From Aeolococcus sp050734155 (GTDB lineage Bacteria > Chloroflexota > Dormibacteria > Aeolococcales > Aeolococcaceae), in NCBI GenBank assembly GCA_050734155.1, contig JBOHUD010000064.1, positions 1 to 64,000 on the forward strand: a stretch of 64,000 nucleotides of DNA. The letters run 5' to 3'. The notes beneath the pieces were generated by a model. The model had not been told where the DNA came from, searched no databases, and worked only from the letters and a program-made list of their open reading frames with translations. Each line of letters begins with the position of its first letter. Positions within the stretch are counted from its first letter, which is position 1. The translations under genes were made by a program, and so were the position numbers. Below are positions 1-8,663 of the stretch, piece by piece.

Positions 1-1013
1 TGCGGGTTGTTGGACCAGATCTGCCGCCAGTGCTCCTTGGGGAACGCGGTGAAGGCGAGGATCTCCTCGGCGGCGTCTGCGAGCATCGCTGCGGCCTTGG
101 GGAACTTCTCCTCGAGTTGCTCGATGACGCGGTGCAGCTGCGCCCAGGTGGTCGCGGCGTCGGGCTGGGCAAAGATGGAGCGCACGATCGTCGCCACCGC
201 TGGCTGCGCGCTCTTCGGGACGCGGGTGAGCAGGTTGCGCATGAAGTGGGTCCGGCAGCGCTGCCAGCTGGCGCCGTCCAGAGTGGCCGCGATGGCGCCC
301 TTGAGGCCCTCGTGAGCGTCGGAGATGACCAGGCGCACACCGGTGAGCCCCCGGGCCACCAGTCCGCGCAGGAAGGCCGTCCAGGCGGCACCGTCCTCGC
401 TGGCCACGACGTCGACGCCGAGGATCTCGCGCTTGCCGTCAGCGGTCACGCCGGTGGCGATCACCGCGCAGACGTTGACGATGCGGCCACCTTCGCGCAC
501 CCGCTGGGTGAGCGCGTCGACCCACACGTACGGGTAGCCCGCAGGGTCAAGCGGTCGGTCGCGGAAGCTCTCCACCATCTCGTCCAGCTCCTTGGCCATG
601 ACGCTCACCTGTGACTTGGAGAGGCGCTCGATGCCAAGTGTCTGCACCAGGCCTTCCACGCGGCGTGTGGAGACGCCACGCACGTAGCACTCCGCCACCA
701 CGGCAACCAGGGCACGCTCCGAACGGCGGCGCGCCTCGAGCAGCCAGTCCGGGAAGTAGCTGCCCTGACGCAGCTTGGGGATGGCCAGGTCGATGGTGCC
801 CGCGCGCGTGTCCCAGCTGCGCTCGCGGTATCCGTTGCGCGTGTTCACCCGCTCGCTGGTGCGCTCGCCGTAGGGGGCGCCGCACAGCGCATCCGCCTCG
901 GCGCTCATCAGGGCGCCGGCGAAGGTGCTGATCATTTCCCGGAGCAGGTCAGCATCGGCTGCCTCCACCTGCTTGCGAAACCAGGTCAACGGGTCCATGC
1001 TGTTGGTGGCCAC
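1..1013 (-). CDS. IS256 (Mutator-type) transposase, C-terminus beyond window
   Basis: This is a DDE transposase that moves the surrounding insertion sequence. The reverse-strand frame is open from 1013 to the window edge (about 337 codons). It reads WVDALTQRVREGGRIVNV, with the first catalytic Asp, and later ISDAHEGLKGAI, with the second. The frame leaves the window at WSNNP, the start of the family's conserved N-P-x-E-R block, so the catalytic Glu lies just outside. The GTG at 1013 is chosen because AAGGAG lies 6 nt upstream; an ATG at 998 is the alternative. Usual family length is about 400 residues. Same strand as the lipoprotein fragment it interrupts. Confidence 0.92.
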   Translation of the reverse strand, partial: MATNSMDPLTWFRKQVEAADADLLREMISTFAGALMSAEADALCGAPYGERTSERVNTRNGYRERSWDTRAGTIDLAIPKLRQGSYFPDWLLEARRRSERALVAVVAECYVRGVSTRRVEGLVQTLGIERLSKSQVSVMAKELDEMVESFRDRPLDPAGYPYVWVDALTQRVREGGRIVNVCAVIATGVTADGKREILGVDVVASEDGAAWTAFLRGLVARGLTGVRLVISDAHEGLKGAIAATLDGASWQRCRTHFMRNLLTRVPKSAQPAVATIVRSIFAQPDAATTWAQLHRVIEQLEEKFPKAAAMLADAAEEILAFTAFPKEHWRQIWSNNP

Positions 1014-1110
1014 TGTCGTCTCCTTGAAGTTGGTAGAGCTTCGTCAAGGATGGCGCGGTGGTCGTTCTTTGTGGGTGGCTCTCCACCCCTTCATACACCA
1101 CGAACGTGGA
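1..1110 (-). mobile_element. IS256-family insertion sequence, partial
   Basis: The element runs off the left edge of the window, so only the transposase 5' part and one end are visible. Its right boundary must lie between the transposase start (1013) and the interrupted lipoprotein frame (about 1113-1125). A hairpin, GGGTGG-CTCT-CCACCC (1073-1088), sits just outside the transposase start and may belong to the element end. The terminal inverted repeat and target duplication cannot be confirmed without the other end. Confidence 0.75.
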
Positions 1111-1112
1111 CG

Positions 1113-1454
1113 CTACTGGTCTCCGACTGGATGAACGGAGACGACCCAGCATACACGGTGGCGCAAAGGCGGTTGCGAGACAGACATCAATTCAGTGCTC
1201 AACACCTTGCTACCACCGATGAACTGCTGAAGAGCAACAGCGTCGGCGTGTGCCTGAGATATGGCCACCGGGCCATTCGGCGGTACCGTCAGCATGATGC
1301 CGTTGCTCGCGAGGACAGCAAGCGGTATCGGCGGCGGGGTGGCTTGCGGCGCCCCAGATGCCGCACCGATGCTGCCGCATGAGGCTGCCAGGATTGAGCC
1401 AGCCGCCAGGGTGCAAATGGCAAGCGCATCGCGGGGTCTGGCTAATCGGCCCAT
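1113..1454 (-). pseudogene. Lipoprotein gene truncated by the IS256 element
   Basis: The frame encodes 113 residues. A signal sequence ends in a clear lipobox (LAAS-C, Cys26), followed by a Pro/Ala-rich linker and a short domain. The frame stops at 1113, right where the insertion sequence begins. The pattern of this domain (hydrophobic-Pro stretch, Ser-x-x-A helix, then EL...HR-V-W) matches the first two thirds of the lipoprotein at 34230-34748. I therefore read it as the 5' part of a paralogue that lost its 3' end to the insertion. The last residues before the stop may already be out of the original gene. The function of the family is unknown. Confidence 0.55.
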
Positions 1455-1511
1455 TTCCAGTCCCAGATGTCTTGCGAATCGAGGTAAGGGTAAGGGTAAT
1501 TTGTGTCAGTG

Positions 1512-1733
1512 CTATCCATAAGCATCACCCAGGCGGAAGAGAAGAAACGCGGTTGCGCCGCCGCCCGACGCGAACACCGTGAGGGATGGCCAGTGCCCGT
1601 ATGCGAAGACCGCGGATACCAGGGGAACGACCCAGACCGCAGGCCGCACGTCGGCCGACCCTCGACGATCCGTGCGGGCGCCGGCGCCCCAACTCAGGGC
1701 GCGTCGCCCGATCACGGCAAGAGCGATAGACAC
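1512..1733 (-). CDS. Possible small two-helix membrane protein
   Basis: A 73-residue frame directly follows the methyltransferase gene on the same strand. It contains two hydrophobic segments: VSIALAVIG near the start, then AVWVVPLVSAVFAYG running into FASGGGATAFLLF. An Arg/Gly-rich loop separates them. The frame stays open upstream through the methyltransferase in another phase, so the start is uncertain. The GTG at 1733 is the nearest usable codon, and no good ribosome site is visible. The hydrophobic pattern favours a real product, but no family is recognised. Confidence 0.35.
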   Translation of the reverse strand: MSIALAVIGRRALSWGAGARTDRRGSADVRPAVWVVPLVSAVFAYGHWPSLTVFASGGGATAFLLFRLGDAYG

Positions 1734-1765
1734 GGCGGCCTGCCAGGCGATGACTGATGATCCGA

Positions 1766-2542
1766 TCAGGCTCGCCGCCGAGCCAGGATGTTGAGGCGCA
1801 CGTAGTCGATCACGCGCGCCGGCATGCGCTCCACCACCGCGTCCAGGAATGCATCGCGCCGCTCTGCAGACATGGAGGCCACGCATTCGCGCAGGCACAC
1901 CGCCTCGAGGAAGTCGCGCAGCTCCGCCGCGCTGTCGAAGGCGGTCGGCTCCTGGTTGGTCCAGACCTGCACATCGCTGAACCCCGCCGCCTGCAGCTGT
2001 CGCGTGGTGTCGTCCACCGATGCGTACAGCCAGCTGCCCGGACGCTCGACTCCGAGACCTCGGACCACCGCCGTGAGCTGATCGACGTTCCCGCGCGCGC
2101 CGCACTGCGCCACCAGCCGGCCACCAGCGCGCAGCACCGAGGCGATGTTGGCGAAGAGCCGGCCGTGGTCGAGCACCCAGTGAAAGGTGGCGGTTGAGAA
2201 CACCGCGTCGGCGGGGGCGGCGTCGCCGAGATCCTCGGCTGTCAAGGACAGGAGGTCGGCGTGAACGTAGCGCACGCGGTGGTCAGCGCCGAGGCGGCGC
2301 TGCGCCTGCGCCAGCATCGCCTCTGAGGCGTCGAGCGCCACCACGCGGCCACGCGGCAGGCGATCGAGCAGATGCCTGGTCACGCGACCGGTTCCGCAGC
2401 CCGCGTCGACGACGGTCTCATGGCCGAGCAGGGGAAGCCGGTCCAGCACCGCGGTACCCCATCGCGTCTGCGGGTTGGCGACGCGGTCGTAGGTGGTCGC
2501 GTCCCAGTCGGCGGAGCTGTCTGCCGCCGCCCTCGAGCTCAT
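1766..2542 (-). CDS. Class I SAM-dependent methyltransferase
   Basis: A 258-residue soluble methyltransferase of the trans-aconitate methyltransferase-like type. The SAM-binding motif I reads VVDAGCGTGRVTRHLL near residue 45, followed by an acidic VVALDASEAML (motif II) and the D-A-V-F-S-T-A-T-F-H-W segment typical of this group. The methyl acceptor cannot be deduced. The start ATG lies 6 nt after a TACCCT -10 element (2549-2554), so the mRNA is probably leaderless. Upstream and divergent is the histidine phosphatase gene; there is no operon partner beyond the doubtful small frame downstream. Confidence 0.85.
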   Translation of the reverse strand: MSSRAAADSSADWDATTYDRVANPQTRWGTAVLDRLPLLGHETVVDAGCGTGRVTRHLLDRLPRGRVVALDASEAMLAQAQRRLGADHRVRYVHADLLSLTAEDLGDAAPADAVFSTATFHWVLDHGRLFANIASVLRAGGRLVAQCGARGNVDQLTAVVRGLGVERPGSWLYASVDDTTRQLQAAGFSDVQVWTNQEPTAFDSAAELRDFLEAVCLRECVASMSAERRDAFLDAVVERMPARVIDYVRLNILARRRA

Positions 2543-2548
2543 GCGCGC

Positions 2549-2554
2549 AGGGTA
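2549..2554 (-). promoter_or_regulatory. -10 element TACCCT, leaderless methyltransferase mRNA
   Basis: TACCCT followed by six bases and then the ATG at 2542. There is no Shine-Dalgarno sequence between. The same arrangement recurs at many transcription units in this window. Confidence 0.4.
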
Positions 2555-2598
2555 GCGTCCACCCCCGCGCTCGGGATGGCGCGGAGCGCTCGATCCCG

Positions 2599-2604
2599 TA
2601 GCAT
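2599..2604 (+). promoter_or_regulatory. -10 element TAGCAT, leaderless phosphatase mRNA
   Basis: TAGCAT lies seven bases before the ATG at 2612. The divergent -10 element of the methyltransferase is 45 bp away, so both genes are served from one short intergenic region. Confidence 0.4.
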
Positions 2605-2611
2605 CGTCACC

Positions 2612-3274
2612 ATGCCCTCATCGCCGCACACGCGCGTCTATCTCGTCCGCCATTGCGACGTGCGCAATCCGCAGGGCGTGCTCTACGGCCATCTCCCCGA
2701 TTTCCCCCTCAGCGAGAAGGGCGTTCGCCAGGCGCACGCGCTGGGCCGCCACCTCTCGACCACTCCCGCCCGGCAGATCCACACCAGTCCACTGGAACGC
2801 GCCCGGCAGACCGCCGAGATCATCGCCGGCCACATCCCCGGCTCGACCATCATCATCGCCGAGGACCTGGTGGAGGCGCGCTTCGGCCGCTACCTGCAGG
2901 GCATCCGCCCGGCGCATGTGCCCTGGCGCAGACCGCTGTGGATGGTCCACATGGTGCGCCCCGGGCTGCTCCCCAATGACGAGCGGGTCGAGGAGATGGC
3001 GGCACGCGTGGAACGGCCGATCCGGCGGATCCTCGCCACCACCCCCGCGGAGGGCGGCATCTGCGTCAGCCACGGTGACCCCATCCAGGCATTCTGGGTG
3101 CACAGCGAAGGCCGCCCGGACTGGGCCCTGCACCGCCTCCAGTGCGCCAAGGGCGGCATGCTCGAGCTCGACTACGCGGGCGCCACGCTGCGGGCGACCA
3201 CCTACCGGCGGCCACCCACAGTCACCGGCCCGGCCCAGTCGAGCAGCCAGTCGGAGGCGGGCGACGTCGCCTGA
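2612..3274 (+). CDS. Histidine phosphatase superfamily protein
   Basis: A 220-residue phosphoglycerate mutase-like phosphatase. The catalytic motif near the N-terminus reads LVRHCD (Arg13, His14) where the family usually has R-H-G. SPLERARQTAEI carries the second Arg, and VSHGDPIQAF carries the second catalytic His (His154). The reaction is transfer of phosphate from the substrate to His14 and then to water; the substrate is unknown. The ATG at 2612 is preferred to upstream starts because it follows a -10 element by seven bases and directly opens the domain. The last 20 residues are Pro/Ser-rich and probably disordered. Confidence 0.85.
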   Translation: MPSSPHTRVYLVRHCDVRNPQGVLYGHLPDFPLSEKGVRQAHALGRHLSTTPARQIHTSPLERARQTAEIIAGHIPGSTIIIAEDLVEARFGRYLQGIRPAHVPWRRPLWMVHMVRPGLLPNDERVEEMAARVERPIRRILATTPAEGGICVSHGDPIQAFWVHSEGRPDWALHRLQCAKGGMLELDYAGATLRATTYRRPPTVTGPAQSSSQSEAGDVA

Positions 3275-3283
3275 CGCCGTCGG

Positions 3284-3898
3284 TCAGCTGGCGAAGGCGG
3301 CGGCGACGTCGATGCCCGCGTCACCACGCCAGGGGCCGAGCCCGGGTTGCGCCGGGGTGCGGGCGGCTGCCGGCTCAAGGCGCAGGGTCGCCGCCACGAT
3401 CAGCCCCAGGCGGTCGCCGCTGCCCAGGAACAGCCCCGCCAGGTCGTAGCCGACGACGTCCTTGAGCGTCCGTCCTCCCGCTGAGATCAGTGCGCCCGCC
3501 TGGGTTAGCAGGTCCACCCCGGCCAGGGTGCGGTGGGCGATCTCCCCCAGGGCGACCGAGTCACCGACGGTATCGCTGCGCACCGTGGGCAGCCCGCTGA
3601 CGGCCAGGCGCTGCGCCGCCGCCGCCTCGCGGACCTCGGTCCAGGTGGCGGCCGCACCCGCGTGGAGGAGCATCGCGGTGGCGTCGAGCAGGATGGAGCC
3701 CAGACGGACGGCGCCGACCACCACGTCGGCTCGGCCAGCCCCCGGTGAGGCCGACGGCGCGACCGAGGCAGACCCCGCCGCACAGGCGGCCAGCACCTCG
3801 CCCAGCTGGGTGATGTTCACGGGCGTCACCAGGCCACCGGCACCGATCCCCCGGGCGCCGACGATGGCAGCGAGCCGACGCTTGAGCGCCTCGTCCAC
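3284..3898 (-). CDS. Short FAD-binding (PCMH/GlcD-GlcE type) protein
   Basis: The 204 residues cover only the FAD-binding half of a glycolate oxidase-like flavoprotein. The signature GGRTLKDVVGYDLAGLFLGS followed by LGLIVAATLRL matches the FAD-linked oxidase fold. The protein ends shortly afterwards, where GlcD proteins continue for about 250 residues with the substrate domain. GlcE subunits also lack part of it, so this may be a GlcE-like subunit, or a decayed oxidase. No glcD or glcF lies beside it. The start is the GTG at 3898, seven bases after a TACCAT -10 element. Confidence 0.65.
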   Translation of the reverse strand: MDEALKRRLAAIVGARGIGAGGLVTPVNITQLGEVLAACAAGSASVAPSASPGAGRADVVVGAVRLGSILLDATAMLLHAGAAATWTEVREAAAAQRLAVSGLPTVRSDTVGDSVALGEIAHRTLAGVDLLTQAGALISAGGRTLKDVVGYDLAGLFLGSGDRLGLIVAATLRLEPAAARTPAQPGLGPWRGDAGIDVAAAFAS

Positions 3899-3905
3899 GC
3901 CGGCG

Positions 3906-3928
3906 ATGGTAGTGGGGCGGCCTAGACT
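3906..3928. promoter_or_regulatory. Back-to-back leaderless promoters in a 36-bp gap
   Basis: TACCAT (minus strand, 3906-3911) serves the FAD protein starting at 3898. TAGACT (plus strand, 3923-3928) lies six bases before the ATG at 3935. The two -10 elements are only 11 bp apart, so each promoter's -35 region lies in or near the opposing gene's start and polymerase binding should be mutually exclusive. Confidence 0.4.
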
Positions 3929-3934
3929 CGCGCG

Positions 3935-5557
3935 ATGCCCGCGGCTGCGCCCCTCACCAAGCTCAACTCACTTGGCGACCGCTACGTGGCCGAGCTCTTC
4001 GACTTCAACCCCGGCGAGGCGCGGGCCAGCGGCGAGCACTCCTACGACGGGCGGCTCGGCCCCGTCGGCGCCGGGGCCACCGCGCGTCGTGTCGAGCAGC
4101 TCGATGAGCTCGCTGCCGAGCTGGCCACCGTCACCTCCCGCCACGTCGAGGAGCGGGCCGACGAGATCACCCTGCGGCAGCGCCTCGCCCTGGAGCGATT
4201 TCACCTTGTCGAGCTGGACGCGGCACGGCGCAACCCGCTGGCGGCACTGTTCCGCGGAGCCGACCCTCAACCGTACTGCACCCACGGCTACGCCCCCGTG
4301 CCGGCCCGGGCGGAGGGCCTGATCCGCCAGCTCGCCCAGCTCCCGGAGTGGCTCGACGCAGCGCTCGATGAGCTCGGCGATTCGCTCGACTCCGGTCCGC
4401 GGCAGATCGCGATCGCCGCCGCTCGCGGGCTCGCCTTCTTCTACTCCGAGGGTGTCGACTCCGCTCTTCCCCTTCCCGAGCACAGCGATCTGCGGGCTGC
4501 GCTGCATGCCCGGGCAGCCACCGCTGCCCAGGCGTGCACCCGCTACGCCGACACCATCGAATCGCGCCATGCCCATCCCGACGCGGCTCTCGGCGAGGCG
4601 CGATTCCTGGCCCTGCTCAACGCCCAGGAGGGGGTGAGCGAGAGCCTGGCCGGGCTTCGCGCCATCGCCGACGCCGAGATGTCTCGGCTGCGCGATCAAT
4701 TCGAGAAGGTGAGCCGGACGGTTTCGCCGGACGGCGGCATCGCCCGCGCGGTGGCCACGATGGAGGACGACCATCCCTCCGCCGGGTCCCTGATCGACGA
4801 GGCGGCGGCCGGCCTGGAGAGGCTCGCGCAGTTCTGGTCCGACAGCAACGCCCTCACCGTTCCCGGCGGCCACTGCGGTGTCACCGCGTCACCACCCCAC
4901 CTGCGCCATGTCACGGCTGCCCTGGATCCCGCGGGCACCCTGGCCTCACCCGAGGTGGAGAGCAACTACATCGTCACCCCGGTCGACGCCTCGATGAACC
5001 AGCAGCAGGCCGAGCAGTGGCTGCGATCCCTCAATCGCTGGACGCTCGAGAACATCGCCGTGCACGAGGTGTACCCGGGGCACTTCGTGCACTTCGCGCA
5101 CGCCCGAGGGCAGCGCAGCCGGCTGCGCAAGGTGGGCTTCGTGTCGGGGTTTGGCGAGGGCTGGGCCCACTACACCGAGCAGCTCGCCATCGAGCAGGGT
5201 ATGGCCGACGATCGACCACTGCTCCACCTCGCCCAGCTCCAGGACGCGCTGCTCCGCGCCTGCCGCTTCCGCGCCACCCTGATGATCCACACAGAGGGCC
5301 GCTCCGTCGACGATGCCACTGCCATGTTCGTCAAGAACGCCTCGATGCCGGAATACCCGGCGCACCGCGAGGCCGAGCGGGCCACGTACGACCCCATGTA
5401 CCTGGCCTACACGTACGGCAAGCTGCAGATCCTGGAGTGGCGTGCCGAGCTGCAGAGACGGCCGGGCTTCAGCCTGCGCAGGTTCCACGACACCCTGCTC
5501 GGCAGCGGGTTTCCGCCGCTGGCGGCGGTTCGCGAGCTCGCCCTCAGCCCGAGCTGA
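3935..5557 (+). CDS. DUF885 family zinc peptidase-like protein
   Basis: A 540-residue cytoplasmic protein of the DUF885 family, whose members are related to M32/M3-type zinc metallopeptidases. The zinc-binding signature is HEVYPGH (His377, Glu378, His383), the H-E-x-x-P-G-H form diagnostic of the family. Further on, GFGEGWAHYTEQL supplies the conserved Glu and the substrate-side His. Length is normal for the family (500-600 residues). There is no signal peptide. The start ATG follows TAGACT by six bases. It is convergent with nuoN, with a short hairpin between. The peptide substrate is unknown. Confidence 0.85.
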   Translation: MPAAAPLTKLNSLGDRYVAELFDFNPGEARASGEHSYDGRLGPVGAGATARRVEQLDELAAELATVTSRHVEERADEITLRQRLALERFHLVELDAARRNPLAALFRGADPQPYCTHGYAPVPARAEGLIRQLAQLPEWLDAALDELGDSLDSGPRQIAIAAARGLAFFYSEGVDSALPLPEHSDLRAALHARAATAAQACTRYADTIESRHAHPDAALGEARFLALLNAQEGVSESLAGLRAIADAEMSRLRDQFEKVSRTVSPDGGIARAVATMEDDHPSAGSLIDEAAAGLERLAQFWSDSNALTVPGGHCGVTASPPHLRHVTAALDPAGTLASPEVESNYIVTPVDASMNQQQAEQWLRSLNRWTLENIAVHEVYPGHFVHFAHARGQRSRLRKVGFVSGFGEGWAHYTEQLAIEQGMADDRPLLHLAQLQDALLRACRFRATLMIHTEGRSVDDATAMFVKNASMPEYPAHREAERATYDPMYLAYTYGKLQILEWRAELQRRPGFSLRRFHDTLLGSGFPPLAAVRELALSPS

Positions 5558-5569
5558 CCCCGCCGGGCG

Positions 5570-5585
5570 GAGGGCCGGCGCCCTC
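5570..5585. terminator. Weak hairpin between convergent genes
   Basis: GAGGGC-CGGC-GCCCTC forms a six-bp stem in the 26-bp gap between the DUF885 gene and nuoN and reaches the nuoN stop codon. There is no run of T on either side, so terminator function is only a possibility suggested by position. Confidence 0.25.
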
Positions 5586-7098
5586 AGAGCAGGTTGGACG
5601 GGAGGATGCCGTGCTGGGCGGCCACCGCGACGTTGTACACCAGGGTGACGAAGATGCCCAGGACCAGCGTCCCCGCCCCGGTGAGGGCGAGCACCCCTCC
5701 CCCCGCAATCGAGGTCCGTGACCAGTTGTACACCGGCTGATCAGCCACCGGGCGCGTGTACATCAAGAGGGCGACGCGCAGGTAATAGAAGACCGAGATG
5801 GCGCTGGTGGCGATGCCCCAGAGGGCCAGCGGCACCTGGTGGGCGTGGATGGCGGCGGCGAAGACGAAGAACTTGGCAAAGAACCCCGCCGTGGGCGGGA
5901 AGCCGCCCAGCGAGAGCAGGAACAGGCTCATCGCCGCGGCCACGTACGGCCGCCGGAAGGCGAGGCCGCGGAGGCTGTCGTAGCTGTCCATGTCCTCGCC
6001 GCGGCCGGCCATGACGGTGATGACCGCGAACGCTCCAATGTTGGTGACGGCGTACGCGGCCAGGTAATAGAGCGAGGCGATGGTGCCGAGCGGGTCGAGC
6101 ACCACCACTCCGATGAGGATGTAGCCGGCCTGGGCGACGCCTGAATAGCCGAGCACGCGCTTCACGCTGGTCTGGCGCAACGCCGCCACGTTGCCGATCA
6201 CCATCGAGGCGATCGCCACGAAGTACACCATCACCTTCCAGCGGTCGTAGAGCGTGGTCTGACCGAGCGTGTAGGTGAAGACGCGGATCAGCGCAGCGAA
6301 GGCGGCCACCTTGGTGGTGACGCTCATGAACGCGGTGACCGAGGTCGGCGCGCCCTGGTAGACGTCGGGCGTCCACATGTGGAAGGGCGCCGCACTGATC
6401 TTGAAGGCAAGTCCCACGAAGAGCAGCGCCACCCCGGCCATGAGCAGCGGATCGACCCTGCTGCCCGCGCTCTGCAGCGCCGAGGCGATCTGGGCGAGCT
6501 GGGTGTGGCCGGTCTCGCCGTAGATGAGAGCCATCCCGAAGAGCAGGAAGCCGGAGGCGAAGCCACCCAGAAGGAGATACTTCAGGGCCGCCTCCTGGGA
6601 GCGCGGCTCGCTGCGGCTGAACCCGCTGAGGATGTAGAGAGCGACGGAGAGCAGCTCGATGGCCAGGAAGATCACCATCAGGCTGCTGGCTCCGGCGAGC
6701 AGCATCATCCCCGTCGCCGCGGCGAGGATCAGCGAGTAGTACTCGCCGTAGTGCAGGCCACGGCGATTGAGGTACTGCGGGCTGATCATCAGCACCAGCG
6801 CCGTGCTCACCAGGATGATCGCGTTGATGAACAGCCCGAAACGGTCGTATGCGAAGGAGCCGAAGTACACGGTGTGCGGGGTGGCGGCGTCGAACCAGCC
6901 CCACACCGTGGAGCCGAAGGACGCGGCGACGGCGACCAGCCCGAATCCCGCCAGCCATCCACGGTGTGCAGGACCGGTGACCAGGTCGAGCAGCAGCAGC
7001 GCGACGAAGCCGCCCCCGAGGATGACCTCGGGGAGGATGCCGAGGATGTCGACGCCGCGGGGCATGGTCAGCGCGGGCAGCGCGGCCAGCCCGGTCAC
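5584..7098 (-). CDS. nuoN: NADH-quinone oxidoreductase subunit N
   Basis: A 504-residue antiporter-like membrane subunit of respiratory complex I, last gene of the nuoA-N operon. About 14 hydrophobic helices are visible. The proton-channel block FKISAAPFHMWTPDVYQGAP and the helix VKRVLGYSGVAQAGYI are diagnostic for NuoN/M/L. It forms part of the proton-pumping arm. The GTG start at 7098 overlaps the nuoM stop by four bases (GTGA), so translation is coupled. Length is typical (about 480-500). Confidence 0.97.
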   Translation of the reverse strand: MTGLAALPALTMPRGVDILGILPEVILGGGFVALLLLDLVTGPAHRGWLAGFGLVAVAASFGSTVWGWFDAATPHTVYFGSFAYDRFGLFINAIILVSTALVLMISPQYLNRRGLHYGEYYSLILAAATGMMLLAGASSLMVIFLAIELLSVALYILSGFSRSEPRSQEAALKYLLLGGFASGFLLFGMALIYGETGHTQLAQIASALQSAGSRVDPLLMAGVALLFVGLAFKISAAPFHMWTPDVYQGAPTSVTAFMSVTTKVAAFAALIRVFTYTLGQTTLYDRWKVMVYFVAIASMVIGNVAALRQTSVKRVLGYSGVAQAGYILIGVVVLDPLGTIASLYYLAAYAVTNIGAFAVITVMAGRGEDMDSYDSLRGLAFRRPYVAAAMSLFLLSLGGFPPTAGFFAKFFVFAAAIHAHQVPLALWGIATSAISVFYYLRVALLMYTRPVADQPVYNWSRTSIAGGGVLALTGAGTLVLGIFVTLVYNVAVAAQHGILPSNLL

Positions 7099-8663
7099 GG
7101 CGCCGACCCCGGCGCGAGCGTGGTCAGCGCCGTGGGAGCGGACACCGCGCTGGCGACGCTGACGGACTGCTGAACGCTGGGGCGCGAGATGTCACCGACC
7201 GGCCGCGGGAAGACGCCGAGCAGCACCATCAGGGCTGTCAGCGGGAGCAGCACCAGGCCCTGGCCGAACCGGATGTCGCGGACACCCTCGGTGCGCGGCT
7301 GCGGTGGGTCGTGCATCAACCCCTGGTGGAGTCGCAGCATGTACCAGCAGGCCAGCACCACCCCCAGGCCGGCGGCCACAGCGTACGCGGGATGGAGTTG
7401 GAACGCGCCCAGCATGATGGAGAACTCACCGACGAAGGAGTTCATGCCGGGCATGCCGAGCCCGGCCAGGGTGGCCACCAGGAAGAAGGCGTAGAGCCAC
7501 GGCATCCGCCTCTCCAGGCCGGCGAGCTCGCGAATGTCCCGCGTCCCGGTGCGCTCCTCCACCAGCCCGACGATGATGAAGAGAGCGGTGATGATGATGC
7601 CGTGGTTGACGATCTGGATCACCGCGCCGTTGACGCCGTTGACCGTCAGGGTGAAGATGCCGAGCGCGATGAAGCCGAGGTGGCTGATGCTCGAGTAGGC
7701 GACGATGCGCTTGAGGTCGGTCTCGCTCAGGGCCATCAGCGCGCCGTAGACGATGCTGAGCACCGCCAGAGCGGCGAAGAACCACTTGAAGCTGTTGACG
7801 GCGTCGGGGAACAGCGAAAGACCGAAGCGGATGAAGCCGTAGGCGCCGAGCTTGCTGACCAGCCCGGCGAAGAACACCAGCACCGGCACCGGGGCAGACT
7901 CATAGAGGTCGGGCAGCCAGGTGTGGAACGGAACCATGGGGATCTTGATGGCGAAGGCTGCCGCGAAGGCCAGGAAGGCCAGCTGCTCGGGGCTGAAGGT
8001 GCTGATGTTGAGGCCGGGGATGACCAGCGGCGTGCGCGACATCTGGCCGCCGAGCAGGACTGTGATGTCGAAGGAACCACGACCGCTGGCGAACTGCAGA
8101 GCGATGATGGCGATGAGCATCAGCAGGCTGCCGGCGACGGTGTAGATGATGAACTTCAGCGTCGCCCGGCCCCGGTTCTCGCTGCCGTAGTTGGCCAGCA
8201 TGAAGTAGAGCGGGATCAGCATCCCCTCCCAGAAGAGATAGAAGAGCAGCAGGTCGAGGCTGAGCAGGACGCCCGCGGTCATGGTCTCGGTCAGCAGCAG
8301 GAGCCCGCAGAACAGCTTGAGCCGCTCGGTGCTGCGCCGCGAGATCAGCAGCGCACCGAGCAGGAACACGCCCGCGTTGAGGGCCAGGATCCATGCCGAG
8401 ATGCCGTCCATCCCGAGGTGGTAGCCGGCGCCGATGGCGGGGATCCAGCTGTGGATCTCCTCGTAGTGAAAGCCCAATCGCCCTGCCGAGAGCGGAGTCC
8501 CGCTCATCCGCGCGACCAGCACCCACACCAGCACGGCGGTGGCGGCGGTGGCGGCCACGGTGAAGGCTTTCAGCAGCCCGGTGGCGGTGCGCGGGATGAC
8601 CTGGAGGAGCAACGACGCCCCCAGCGGCACGGCCAGCACGACTGTCAGCCAGGGGATGCTCAC
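7095..8663 (-). CDS. nuoM: NADH-quinone oxidoreductase subunit M
   Basis: A 522-residue antiporter-like subunit of complex I. The motif FAIKIPMVPFHTWLPDLYESAPVP and the later LKRIVAYSSISHLGFIALG carry the lysines and the conserved Glu/His network of the proton channel. The GTG at 8663 is chosen because it overlaps the nuoL stop by four bases and opens directly on the first hydrophobic helix; upstream codons in this frame lie in nuoL. Length matches bacterial NuoM (about 500-520). Confidence 0.97.
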   Translation of the reverse strand: MSIPWLTVVLAVPLGASLLLQVIPRTATGLLKAFTVAATAATAVLVWVLVARMSGTPLSAGRLGFHYEEIHSWIPAIGAGYHLGMDGISAWILALNAGVFLLGALLISRRSTERLKLFCGLLLLTETMTAGVLLSLDLLLFYLFWEGMLIPLYFMLANYGSENRGRATLKFIIYTVAGSLLMLIAIIALQFASGRGSFDITVLLGGQMSRTPLVIPGLNISTFSPEQLAFLAFAAAFAIKIPMVPFHTWLPDLYESAPVPVLVFFAGLVSKLGAYGFIRFGLSLFPDAVNSFKWFFAALAVLSIVYGALMALSETDLKRIVAYSSISHLGFIALGIFTLTVNGVNGAVIQIVNHGIIITALFIIVGLVEERTGTRDIRELAGLERRMPWLYAFFLVATLAGLGMPGMNSFVGEFSIMLGAFQLHPAYAVAAGLGVVLACWYMLRLHQGLMHDPPQPRTEGVRDIRFGQGLVLLPLTALMVLLGVFPRPVGDISRPSVQQSVSVASAVSAPTALTTLAPGSAP

